Below are positions 1 to 6,023 of a stretch of 11,872 nt of DNA, in pieces. The stretch is taken from the NCBI GenBank assembly GCA_017525805.1, contig JAFXSH010000094.1:1-11872 (forward strand), written 5' to 3'. A model generated the notes under the pieces. The model made no database searches and had not been told where the DNA came from. It was given only the letters and a program-made list of their open reading frames with translations. The stretch is from Clostridia bacterium (GTDB taxonomy: Bacteria; Bacillota_A; Clostridia; Christensenellales; Aristaeellaceae). A program made the position numbers and the translations under genes. Each line of letters begins with the position of its first letter. Within the stretch, counting starts at the first letter, position 1.

Positions 1-157
1 GCACCAGCATCGCAGATACTTTTTTCCCCATAACGCTTTTCTTTCCTCCCTTAATGTTTTCGATCAGAAGATCACATTCTCGGGCAGAAGGATTCAGAGA
101 GGCCAACGTGGTATCTACAGCGTTTTCAATGCGCTTTTGCAATTCTATATTCTTCAT
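1..157 (-). CDS. Probable anti-sigma factor, N-terminal part only (runs off left edge)
   Basis: Only the first 52 codons lie in the window. They begin with an ATG that overlaps the stop codon of the upstream sigma factor by one base (TAATG), with a GGGAGG ribosome binding site 8 bases before it. The visible part is a hydrophilic, helix-forming N-terminus (MKNIELQKRIENAVDTTLAS) followed by a basic stretch (KGGKKSVMGKK) and the beginning of a hydrophobic run (VSAMLV). This is the layout expected of a cytoplasmic anti-sigma domain followed by a membrane helix. The one-base overlap with an ECF sigma gene is the usual arrangement for a sigma/anti-sigma pair and is the main reason for the call. The extracytoplasmic part is not visible, so the sensed signal and exact family are unknown. 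Confidence 0.6.
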   Translation of the reverse strand, partial: MKNIELQKRIENAVDTTLASLNPSARECDLLIENIKGGKKSVMGKKVSAMLV

Positions 158-675
158 TATGCTTCACCTCCCGTCAAGCTGTGCCGGAGCATTTCCTCCG
201 CCCGTTTGAGTCTTTTGCTGGCGGTGGATTTGGGAATGCCTAACGCCTCCGCCGTGTCCTGCAAGGTCATGTTGGAATAGTAATATAACAATACAAGCCG
301 TTTATATTTATCCGGAAGTTTTCCGACCTCGATCACAAGATCACGATTTTCCTCCGTCACGGAAGCATAGCTGGGCGGCAATTCATCCAGGCTCGTTTTG
401 AAATCAATGTGCTTGAACCATTGCGTTCGGCGATAGTCCCGGCAAATATTCATCGCCACCCGCATCAGCCACGCCCTTTCATTCCGGATGGATGAAGAGT
501 TTTCCCTCCCCAGGTATTTCCACGCTTTCATAAACGTATCTTGCATGGCGTCCTGTGCAAGATCATGATCGGCCAGATAAATAAAGCAGGTTTTCAGGAT
601 CACTCCCGCATAGGTATGAACCCATGTTTCCAATATCTGCTCCCGGGTCACGCTGGGTACCGCAGCACGCTCCAT
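157..675 (-). CDS. ECF-type RNA polymerase sigma factor
   Basis: This 172-residue protein has the two-domain layout and size of extracytoplasmic-function sigma factors. Region 2 spans about residues 15-85, with DLAQDAMQDTFMKAW (38-52) matching the core-binding and -10 recognition helix, and ERAWLMRVAMNICRDYRR following. Region 4 spans about 112-168 with a helix-turn-helix (TLQDTAEALGIPKSTASKRL, 137-156) that would read the -35 element. There is no region 1 or 3. The start is fixed by a GGAGG site a few bases before the ATG. The next gene, a probable anti-sigma factor, overlaps the stop codon, so the two are almost certainly co-translated. A candidate ECF promoter directly upstream suggests that the factor drives its own operon. 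The region is more AT-rich than the genes to its right. The regulon cannot be deduced. Confidence 0.93.
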   Translation of the reverse strand: MERAAVPSVTREQILETWVHTYAGVILKTCFIYLADHDLAQDAMQDTFMKAWKYLGRENSSSIRNERAWLMRVAMNICRDYRRTQWFKHIDFKTSLDELPPSYASVTEENRDLVIEVGKLPDKYKRLVLLYYYSNMTLQDTAEALGIPKSTASKRLKRAEEMLRHSLTGGEA

Positions 676-704
676 ACCGATCGCCTCCTTCCTTCACTTA
701 TTAA

Positions 705-730
705 GACGGATGGAAAGGGCAATTTGTACA
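705..730 (-). promoter_or_regulatory. Candidate autoregulatory ECF promoter for the sigma factor operon
   Basis: Read on the minus strand, TGTACA (725-730) is followed after exactly 16 bases by CGTC (705-708), continuing as CGTCTTAA. This resembles the TGwAAC-N16-CGTC pattern of several Firmicute ECF sigma factors, and it lies about 30 bases upstream of the sigma start. A separate TATACT (736-741) lacks a recognisable -35 box. The motif assignment is by inspection only. Confidence 0.45.
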
Positions 731-754
731 CTTAAAGTATATAAAGCGTGATCC

Positions 755-2455
755 TTACCTTCCCAGCGGCTGGTTCAGCGTCATTTCAAACCGCATACGC
801 ATGGTGTCCGGCTGGCTGATCCGGGCGGGATAGATCACCCGCAGGGTGCGGGCGTTGATTCTCCGCGCAATGGGCCGCGGGGCTTTTGCGTTCAGCGCCA
901 CGGTCAGGCCGGGCAGACGCCATTCGTTTTCAGTTATCACAGCGGCATCAATACCATCACATTGGATCTCAAAGAAAATATCCACATCCCGCCGCACCTG
1001 GGCGTTTACGTCCATGGTCAGGCGTTTTTTTTCCATTTCCCCGTGAAAGAAAACGGTGTGCAGGTGGGTCATCTGTTCATCCGGTAAGCATCGCAGCAGC
1101 TTGATGGTACCCAAACCCTCTTTCTGCCGCCAGAACACCACCAGAGGATGCAGTTGGTGGCTGGGGTTTTCGCTTCCCCGCATGACCCCCGCCATCAGGT
1201 CCGGAGTGATCCACGCCTCCGCCGTACACAGGGCGCTGTTGTTTTCCGGGTCTCCCCGTTCGGAAAGTTCCCGGAATACGCGGCAAACCGTCACGTCCTC
1301 CTTGGGCGTCAAAAAGGACCGCTTCACATCCTCGGGCATGCGGACGTCCCCTAACAGCATCAGGGGATTGTTCACGCTCTCAACAGAGAAGGGATGCCAG
1401 GGGAAATCTTTCTCTCCCAAAGCCCAGTACAGCATATCACAGAAACAGGTGTGCACCGCCATATCCATTTCGTAAGCCCGGGAATAGGGGCCGCAGAAAT
1501 TCCGCATGGACGGGTTGTAAAAGTCCGCCATATCGTGCCAGATGCCGCTTTCCAGTTCTTCCGCCAGGGCTTTCAAGGGTTCGTTATCGCTGTACCGCCG
1601 CACGAAGCCCAGGGTGGATAAATCCACCCCGCAGTAGGTGGGCGAATTGAACTCCGCGCAGGCGTGATACTCCCGATAGCGGATAAGCATCCCTTGAGCA
1701 TAGGCAACGGCGTAGTCCCGCCAGGCAGGTTCGTTTAACAGCTTTCCGAAATAATCCAGCAGGAAAATGTGCATGCACTGGATGTTGGTATTGAGGGGGG
1801 TAAAATTCGTTTTGCTGCGGGTGACGCTCCCCTCCATCGCCAAACGCGTGCTGTGGAGGATGTCCTTTTTCAGGGCTGCGCTCATGTATCCTTCCCCATG
1901 GCGCAGCAGCATAGCAAAGCACATGAGCAAAAATTCCCGGAGGTTGGGCTCGTAGGTGTCCCACACCACGGGCACGGTCTCCGTCAGCGCTTTCCGCAGC
2001 ATTCCTTCGATTTCGCCCAAGTGTTCACTATACAGGGGATGGGCCGCCAGTTTTTGATGAAAGCCGTCCGTCACCCGCTCCCAGGTGCAGTCCGCCCAAT
2101 AGCGCCCATACAAACCCAGTCGGTTATAATCCAGCGCCCCGACGGGGGGAAGCGCTTCATCGGGATTGTGCCGGAACACGCCGTGGAAAATTTCACCCGG
2201 CGCGTCGATCTGCAGGGCCATCACAGCCCGGCAGATTCCCTCGATGATATTCCAAGCGCCGTCCCCGTCCTTGATCATCAGCGCCAAAGCATAGTAAAGG
2301 GAGCCCCGGAGGCTGACTTCCTTTTTCTCGTCGAACCGCCAGGAAACCAAACGCGAGACGGGATCATAGGCCGCATCCAGCCTTTTCAAGGCTTCGTTCA
2401 GCAGCGTTTTTCCCTCCGGGGAAAGCTGATCGTATAAAGTAATCTCCGTCATCAT
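755..2455 (-). CDS. Uncharacterised 566-residue protein, probable alpha/alpha-toroid plus beta C-terminal domain
   Basis: I do not recognise a named function. The first 350 or so residues look almost entirely helical, with repeated amphipathic helices, as in (alpha/alpha) toroid enzymes acting on carbohydrates. The last 120 or so residues look beta-rich. Notable polar motifs are TPLNTN (219-224), EFNSPTY (268-274), NFCGPYSRAYEMDM (319-332) and FWRQKEGLG (441-449). Their clustering in loops suggests an active site. Similar SPTY and GPxxRAY motifs occur, from memory, in uncharacterised bacterial and fungal proteins. No signal peptide is visible, so it is probably cytoplasmic. The start is the first of two consecutive ATGs, 7 bases after AAAGGAGG. 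It diverges from a DeoR-family regulator, which suggests control by a sugar-derived metabolite. A glycan lyase or hydrolase role is an inference from fold and context only. Confidence 0.72.
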   Translation of the reverse strand: MMTEITLYDQLSPEGKTLLNEALKRLDAAYDPVSRLVSWRFDEKKEVSLRGSLYYALALMIKDGDGAWNIIEGICRAVMALQIDAPGEIFHGVFRHNPDEALPPVGALDYNRLGLYGRYWADCTWERVTDGFHQKLAAHPLYSEHLGEIEGMLRKALTETVPVVWDTYEPNLREFLLMCFAMLLRHGEGYMSAALKKDILHSTRLAMEGSVTRSKTNFTPLNTNIQCMHIFLLDYFGKLLNEPAWRDYAVAYAQGMLIRYREYHACAEFNSPTYCGVDLSTLGFVRRYSDNEPLKALAEELESGIWHDMADFYNPSMRNFCGPYSRAYEMDMAVHTCFCDMLYWALGEKDFPWHPFSVESVNNPLMLLGDVRMPEDVKRSFLTPKEDVTVCRVFRELSERGDPENNSALCTAEAWITPDLMAGVMRGSENPSHQLHPLVVFWRQKEGLGTIKLLRCLPDEQMTHLHTVFFHGEMEKKRLTMDVNAQVRRDVDIFFEIQCDGIDAAVITENEWRLPGLTVALNAKAPRPIARRINARTLRVIYPARISQPDTMRMRFEMTLNQPLGR

Positions 2456-2493
2456 GCGAGCGCCTCCTTTGGCTGCCGGTCGTCTGCAAATCG

Positions 2494-2522
2494 ATTATAC
2501 GACTTGAACGCGCGGTTTGCAA
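2494..2522 (-). promoter_or_regulatory. Sigma-A-type promoter of the 566-residue protein gene
   Basis: On the minus strand TTGCAA (2517-2522) and a perfect TATAAT (2494-2499) are separated by 17 bases. The -10 box lies about 40 bases upstream of the ATG at 2455. A GCAAA/TTTGC inverted pair (2486-2490 and 2516-2520) brackets the -10 box and could be an operator for the divergent DeoR-family regulator. Confidence 0.65.
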
Positions 2523-2645
2523 CCTTCTGTTCTTTTCCGGCCTTTGGACGCCCGGGGATGGTCCCGTGACACAGCCTTTCTGACGCTCACCGAACTGATT
2601 TGAAAAAAACGCAAATGGAATAGATTGTATTTTTTGATTCTTCTC

Positions 2646-2674
2646 TTGCCATTTTTCCCGGAAATCTGTATAAT
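2646..2674 (+). promoter_or_regulatory. Sigma-A-type promoter of the DeoR-family regulator gene
   Basis: TTGCCA (2646-2651) and a perfect TATAAT (2669-2674) are separated by 17 bases. The predicted transcription start is near 2681, giving a leader of about 27 bases before the ATG at 2708. Another GCAAA copy (2675-2679) sits directly after the -10 box, where a bound repressor would block initiation. Negative autoregulation is therefore plausible but unproven. Confidence 0.75.
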
Positions 2675-2707
2675 GCAAACGGACGATCAACAGTGAGGTG
2701 CAGCAGC

Positions 2708-3472
2708 ATGAAATCCAGACGCTTAATGGAAATGGAAGGATATATCCTCACCCATGGCTCCGTTGCCATGGATGAGCTCCGCGATGCTTTTAGCATCTCT
2801 ATGAATACGGTGCGGCGGGATGTGGCGGAGCTGGTTCAGGGCGGCAGGGTGGAAAAGGTTTATGGCGGCGTCAAGGCGATCAAGCAGGTGCCGCCTTTGG
2901 TGCCTTACGCGGTGCGCAGCAGCAGCCCCAGCCGCGCCAAGCAGGCCATCTGCAGGATGGCAGGTGAAATGGTGCGGGACGGTGATATTATTTTCATCGA
3001 CTCGGGCAGCACCACGGTGCACATTATGGAGGCCATCAAGGACAAGCGCATCACCGTGATCACCAACAACATCGAGGTAATGATTCAGGCGCTGGACCAT
3101 GAAAACATCCGCCTGATCGTGGTGCCGGGCGAAATCCACCGCAAAACCCATTCCATTACCGGGGAGGATTCGGCGGCGTTTTTGAACCACATGAATACCA
3201 CGCTGGCTTTCATGGCCGCCACCGGCGCGTCCATGACCAACGTGACCAATTCCAGCCCGCTGGAGTATTCCATTAAAAAGGCCGCCGTGGCGCACACGGA
3301 AAAGGCGGTTCTGCTGGTGACGGGCAACAAGTTCGGCATCACCAGCCTGCTCACCTACGCTTCCCTGGATCAATTCCATACCGTGATCACGGACGACACC
3401 GTTCCCCCGGAATACCGGCAGCGTATGGAGGATTTGGGCATTGACCTGAAGATCGTAAAAACTGACGCGTGA
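2708..3472 (+). CDS. DeoR/GlpR-family transcriptional regulator
   Basis: This 254-residue protein has the length and two-domain layout of DeoR/GlpR repressors. Residues 5-57 form the winged helix (SVAMDELRDAFSISMNTVRRDV), ending in the family-typical GRVEKVYGGV. Residues 76-235 are the sugar-phosphate-sensing domain, with IDSGSTT (97-103), TNN (119-121) and VVPGEIHRKTHSITG (138-152). The start at 2708 is preferred because GAGGTG lies 7 bases upstream; the in-frame GTG at 2693 has no such site. It is divergent from the 566-residue protein gene and is the obvious candidate for its regulator. Family members usually respond to phosphorylated sugars or sugar derivatives; the ligand here cannot be named. 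A terminator follows 4 bases after the stop codon. Confidence 0.93.
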   Translation: MKSRRLMEMEGYILTHGSVAMDELRDAFSISMNTVRRDVAELVQGGRVEKVYGGVKAIKQVPPLVPYAVRSSSPSRAKQAICRMAGEMVRDGDIIFIDSGSTTVHIMEAIKDKRITVITNNIEVMIQALDHENIRLIVVPGEIHRKTHSITGEDSAAFLNHMNTTLAFMAATGASMTNVTNSSPLEYSIKKAAVAHTEKAVLLVTGNKFGITSLLTYASLDQFHTVITDDTVPPEYRQRMEDLGIDLKIVKTDA

Positions 3473-3476
3473 ACGC

Positions 3477-3515
3477 GCACAAAAAAACGGAGGATGACCC
3501 TCCGTTTTTTTGTGC
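3477..3515. terminator. Bidirectional rho-independent terminator between convergent genes
   Basis: A perfect 17-bp inverted repeat (3477-3493 and 3499-3515) with a 5-base ATGAC loop carries seven A on the left arm and seven T on the right arm. It can therefore terminate transcription on both strands. It fills the whole space between the DeoR-family gene (stop at 3470-3472) and the HAD gene, whose stop codon begins at the next base, 3516. Confidence 0.95.
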
Positions 3516-4046
3516 TTATTGATTTTCCAACCGTTCCGCCAGGGAAAGCAATTCCTCCGGCGTATGGATGCGCTCATCCGCGTGATCCTCGGGCAGTTCC
3601 TCGTCAAAGGGCCGGCGCTTGCTCCAGTCCAGCAGCACGGAGGTAAGGCCGAAGCGATTGGCCCCCCGGATATCGCGGCTCACGTTGTTGCCGATCATAA
3701 GAATGCGGCTTTTGTCTTTTTCGGTCAGGTCCAGCGCTTCCATGGCGGCGGAAAACATTTTGGGGCTTGGCTTGTCCTCCCCCACCTCTTCCGAAATGAT
3801 CCAGGCGGCGAAGATGTGGTCCAGCCCGTTTTTTTTCATGGTATTGTGAAAGGACTGGGTCAGTCCATCCGCCACCATGACGATGGTATAGCCCTTTTCA
3901 TACAGGCGCAGATAGGTTTCCTTCGCCCCGGGAATGCATTCAGCGTGGATCACCACGCCCTGGGCGTTCCGTACCTCGGTGCCCTCGTCGATGATCGTGT
4001 CGCCGATATCGGTAAAGATGATCAGGCGCTTTTTTTCTTTTTCCAT
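3516..4046 (-). CDS. HAD-superfamily hydrolase with variant catalytic motifs
   Basis: This 176-residue protein has a HAD-type Rossmann layout. Motif I is FTDIGDTIID (11-20), giving the nucleophile Asp13, but Gly15 sits where the second Asp is normally found. Motif II is VMVADG (56-61), with Ala59 in place of Ser/Thr. Motif III is the lysine of GEDKPSPKMF (Lys92). Motif IV is MIGNNVSRD (117-125), with Asn120 replacing the first Asp and Asp125 kept. I recall similar DxGxT and GNN variants in other Firmicute HAD proteins, so this may be a subfamily trait rather than decay. The start at 4046 has a GGAGGG site 8 bases upstream; a longer in-frame extension upstream would run through the promoter. 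It was probably built as a phosphatase, but the substrate and whether it is active are unclear. It converges with the DeoR-family gene. Confidence 0.85.
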   Translation of the reverse strand: MEKEKKRLIIFTDIGDTIIDEGTEVRNAQGVVIHAECIPGAKETYLRLYEKGYTIVMVADGLTQSFHNTMKKNGLDHIFAAWIISEEVGEDKPSPKMFSAAMEALDLTEKDKSRILMIGNNVSRDIRGANRFGLTSVLLDWSKRRPFDEELPEDHADERIHTPEELLSLAERLENQ

Positions 4047-4077
4047 AAAACAATCCCTCCACCCATTGTATAGCCGC

Positions 4078-4106
4078 ATCATACCATATTCAGCCAGTTT
4101 TTTCAA
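4078..4106 (-). promoter_or_regulatory. Extended -10 promoter of the HAD hydrolase gene
   Basis: On the minus strand TTGAAA (4101-4106) and TATGAT (4078-4083) are separated by 17 bases, with a TGG extended -10 element immediately before TATGAT. The boxes are each one base from consensus. The predicted start is near 4071, leaving a short leader with the GGAGGG ribosome binding site. Confidence 0.8.
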
Positions 4107-4113
4107 TGCGGGA

Positions 4114-4142
4114 TTGACATTCTGCCCCGCATCATGTAAGAT
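4114..4142 (+). promoter_or_regulatory. Sigma-A-type promoter of the DUF1858/diiron/yhaM operon
   Basis: A perfect TTGACA (4114-4119) is followed after 17 bases by TAAGAT (4137-4142). It stands back-to-back with the HAD promoter; the two -35 boxes are only 7 bases apart. The predicted transcript start is near 4149-4150. No other promoter is apparent before the end of the three-gene operon. Confidence 0.75.
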
Positions 4143-4149
4143 GGGGGCT

Positions 4150-4164
4150 GGACCGGAAAGGTCC
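4150..4164 (+). promoter_or_regulatory. Hairpin at the predicted 5' end of the operon transcript
   Basis: GGACC (4150-4154) and GGTCC (4160-4164) form a perfect 5-bp stem with a GGAAA loop. It begins at or within a base of the predicted transcription start and ends just before the AAAGGAG ribosome binding site. Such 5'-terminal stems can protect an mRNA from 5' decay. That role is inferred. Confidence 0.5.
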
Positions 4165-4183
4165 GAAAGGAGCACGAGATAGT

Positions 4184-4393
4184 ATGGAAATGACCGTGAA
4201 CAAGAGCATGAGCATCGGCGAAGTGCTGAACATCCACCGGGGCACCGCCCGTATCCTGACCGCTTTTGGCATGCATTGCTTAGGCTGCCCCCATTCCATC
4301 ATGGAATCCCTGGAAGACGCCTGCGCCGTGCACGGCACCAACGTGGACGAACTGGTGCATCAGCTGAACGAATTCCTGGCTGAAGCGGAATAA
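4184..4393 (+). CDS. DUF1858 (Hcp-associated redox-disulfide) domain protein
   Basis: This 69-residue protein is a stand-alone DUF1858 domain, matching the family in length. It shows the typical SIGEVLNIHRGTARILTAFG lead-in (10-29), then MHCLGCPHS with Cys32 and Cys35 in a CxxC pair, and the LEDACAVHG segment (43-51) with a third cysteine, Cys47. Members of this family are often linked to hybrid-cluster proteins or occur as small anaerobic redox proteins; the CxxC pair suggests a thiol/disulfide or metal-binding role. AAAGGAG lies 11 bases before the first ATG, slightly long, but a second ATG two codons on would be even further away. It is the first gene of an operon, 4 bases before the ferritin-like gene, which suggests a shared redox function. 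Confidence 0.9.
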   Translation: MEMTVNKSMSIGEVLNIHRGTARILTAFGMHCLGCPHSIMESLEDACAVHGTNVDELVHQLNEFLAEAE

Positions 4394-4397
4394 GATC

Positions 4398-4850
4398 ATG
4401 GATATCCGAGGCGCGGGGGAAGCCCTGTTTATCGCCTGCCAGATGGAAAAGCGGGCCATCCGCCTGTATGAACGAGCGCTGGCCGTATTTGCGGACGGTG
4501 TCTGTCAGGACGCCGTCCGATCCATTCTGGCCGAGGAAAGGAATCATTTGGCCCAGTTTTCCCGCATGGGCGCTGAAACGCCCAATTTTGAACGGGCCCA
4601 GCTGCTTTCCGCGAAGGCGGCGGAGGTGCTGTTTTCCGGCGGCCTTGTGGAGGCCCAGCGAAAGGGCGCGTTTGCATCCGTCCGCAGCCTGTACGCTTAC
4701 GCGGCGGCGGAAGAGGAAGAAGCTGTGCGGCAATATACCGCTTTCGCTTCTTCCCTGACCGGAAGCGCGGCCAGCGCCTTTTCCGCTATCGCCCTGGAGG
4801 AAAAGCAGCATTTATGCAAGCTGAACGCCCTGCTTTCCCAATCCGAATAA
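4398..4850 (+). CDS. Ferritin-like (rubrerythrin-type) diiron protein without rubredoxin domain
   Basis: The 150-residue, all-helical protein carries the repeated ExxH pattern of a ferritin-like four-helix diiron site. The likely ligands are Glu17 (MEKRAIRLYE), Glu47 and His50 (AEERNHLAQF), one or two of Glu105-108 in helix 3 (AAEEEEAVRQY), and Glu135 with His138 (LEEKQHLCKL). The spacing and duplicated two-helix layout are those of rubrerythrins, but there is no C-terminal CxxC rubredoxin domain, so an external electron donor would be needed. The DUF1858 protein encoded 4 bases upstream is an obvious candidate donor or partner. No strong ribosome binding site precedes the ATG, so translation is probably coupled to the upstream gene. 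A peroxide-reducing or iron-handling role in an anaerobe is inferred from the family. Confidence 0.85.
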   Translation: MDIRGAGEALFIACQMEKRAIRLYERALAVFADGVCQDAVRSILAEERNHLAQFSRMGAETPNFERAQLLSAKAAEVLFSGGLVEAQRKGAFASVRSLYAYAAAEEEEAVRQYTAFASSLTGSAASAFSAIALEEKQHLCKLNALLSQSE

Positions 4851-4876
4851 TAAATTGCAAAGGAAACCTACTGATC

Positions 4877-5887
4877 ATGATGCAGCAGCTTACCGTAGCT
4901 TCCCTGAGCCGGGATATGAAATTTGAAGGCTTTTTATTGGTGCGCTCGGCGGATCAGCGCACTTCCTCCAACGGCGGAAAATACCTGGATCTGACCCTGT
5001 GCGATACCACTGGCGACATCAACTGCAAAATGTGGGACGGCACCGTGCAGCCCCCCAAGCAGGGCGCTGTGATCAAGGTGCGGGGCACGGTGCAGGAATA
5101 CAACGGGCGGCTGCAAATGCGCATTGAGCGCCTGCGCAATCCCTCCCCGGCGGACGAGGTGGACGTATCCCAGCTGATGCCCTGCGCGCCGGAAAAGCCC
5201 CAGGATATGCTGCGGGAAATCAACCGCGCCATCGATAAAATGAAAACGCCGGAGCTGCAGGCCATTCTGCGGGAAATGATCGCTATGTGCGGGGACAAGC
5301 TTTCCTACTATCCCGCCGCCCAGCGGGTGCACCACGCGGAGCGCAGCGGTTTGCTGCACCATACCGTGAGCGTGCTTCGTGCGGCGGAGGCCGTGCTGCC
5401 CCTGTATCCCTTCTTAGACGGCGATCTGCTGCGGGCCGGGGCCATCGCCCATGACTTGAGCAAAACCGCCGAGTTCCTCAGCGACGAATGGGGCAACGTA
5501 TCCGATTATTCCGCCGAAGGGCAATTGCTGGGCCATTTGGTGCACGGCGTTGCCCAGGTTCGGGAGGCCGCCCGGCGGGCCAATGTGACCGGGGAATACG
5601 TGCTGCTGCTTTCCCATATGATCATCAGCCACCACGGTCAGCCGGATCACGGCAGCCCCCGTCCCCCCATGTTTCCCGAAGCGGAAATGCTGCACCTGCT
5701 GGACGACATGGACGCCAAGATGAACGAAATGGAGGGCGTGATGCGGCGCACGCCGGTGGGCGCGTTCTCCGAAAAAATCTGGACCCTGGACCGGCGGCTG
5801 TATCATCCCCGCGTCCACGGCGCGGAATCGGAAAAGGAAGAAGCGGCCGTATCCCCCGGTCGGGACCTTTATTCCGGGCTTTTGTAA
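4877..5887 (+). CDS. yhaM: YhaM-family 3'-5' exoribonuclease (OB fold plus HD domain)
   Basis: The 336-residue protein matches the YhaM family in length and domain order. An N-terminal OB fold (about 15-90: FEGFLLVRSADQRTSSNGG, then LTLCDTTGDINCKMWD) binds nucleic acid. The HD phosphohydrolase domain (about 150-290) shows the metal ligands His162 (SGLLHHTVSV), His192-Asp193 (AIAHDLSKTAEF), His252-His253 (ISHHG, followed by the family-typical GSPRPP) and Asp279 (LLDDMDAKM). YhaM degrades short single-stranded RNA from the 3' end with a Mn-dependent HD site in Bacillus subtilis. The start is the first of two ATGs, 11 bases after AAAGGAAA; a longer in-frame form from 4814 would overlap the preceding gene. 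It lies 26 bases after the diiron gene and appears to be in the same operon, an unusual pairing. No clear terminator follows. Confidence 0.92.
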   Translation: MMQQLTVASLSRDMKFEGFLLVRSADQRTSSNGGKYLDLTLCDTTGDINCKMWDGTVQPPKQGAVIKVRGTVQEYNGRLQMRIERLRNPSPADEVDVSQLMPCAPEKPQDMLREINRAIDKMKTPELQAILREMIAMCGDKLSYYPAAQRVHHAERSGLLHHTVSVLRAAEAVLPLYPFLDGDLLRAGAIAHDLSKTAEFLSDEWGNVSDYSAEGQLLGHLVHGVAQVREAARRANVTGEYVLLLSHMIISHHGQPDHGSPRPPMFPEAEMLHLLDDMDAKMNEMEGVMRRTPVGAFSEKIWTLDRRLYHPRVHGAESEKEEAAVSPGRDLYSGLL

Positions 5888-5924
5888 ATTCTGCGGAAAA
5901 CTCCTCCGGCGGGCGGCAAAATGC

Positions 5925-5953
5925 TTGACGAAAGATGAAGGAACTGTTACAAT
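5925..5953 (+). promoter_or_regulatory. Extended -10 promoter of the secreted protein/deacetylase unit
   Basis: TTGACG (5925-5930) and TACAAT (5948-5953) are separated by 17 bases, with a TGT extended -10 element just before TACAAT. The predicted start is near 5960, giving a leader of about 64 bases before the ATG at 6024. Confidence 0.78.
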
Positions 5954-5976
5954 AGTATAAAGATATGGTTTCTTTC

Positions 5977-5999
5977 CGCATTCCCCTTTCGGGAACGCG
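5977..5999 (+). promoter_or_regulatory. Leader hairpin before the secreted protein gene
   Basis: CGCATTCCC (5977-5985) and GGGAACGCG (5991-5999) pair over nine positions with one A-C mismatch around a CTTTC loop. It lies between the predicted transcription start and the AAGGAGG site at 6010-6016. No U-run follows, so it is not a terminator. A stabilising or regulatory role is possible but unsupported. Confidence 0.35.
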
Positions 6000-6023
6000 A
6001 TGCTGATCCAAGGAGGTTTCTTT

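Noticed and set aside
731..746. Imperfect AT-rich inverted repeat after the 566-residue protein gene, considered as a terminator
   Set aside because: The pairing is weak, contains no GC core and is not followed by a T-run on the minus strand.
1769..2437. A 222-codon open frame on the plus strand opposite the 566-residue protein gene
   Set aside because: It is antisense to a gene with a good ribosome binding site and promoter, has no plausible ribosome binding site of its own, and shows shadow-type composition.
2723..3607. A 294-codon open frame on the minus strand opposite the DeoR-family gene
   Set aside because: It crosses the bidirectional terminator and is antisense to a clear regulator gene; its His/Arg/Gly-rich translation has no domain.
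4814..4876. Longer N-terminus for the YhaM-type protein, starting inside the diiron gene
   Set aside because: The extra 21 residues lack family similarity and the AAAGGAAA site points to the ATG at 4877.
5888..5924. Possible terminator after the YhaM-type gene
   Set aside because: The CCTCCGG/CGGGCGG segment does not form a stable stem and no T-run follows, so I cannot support a terminator.
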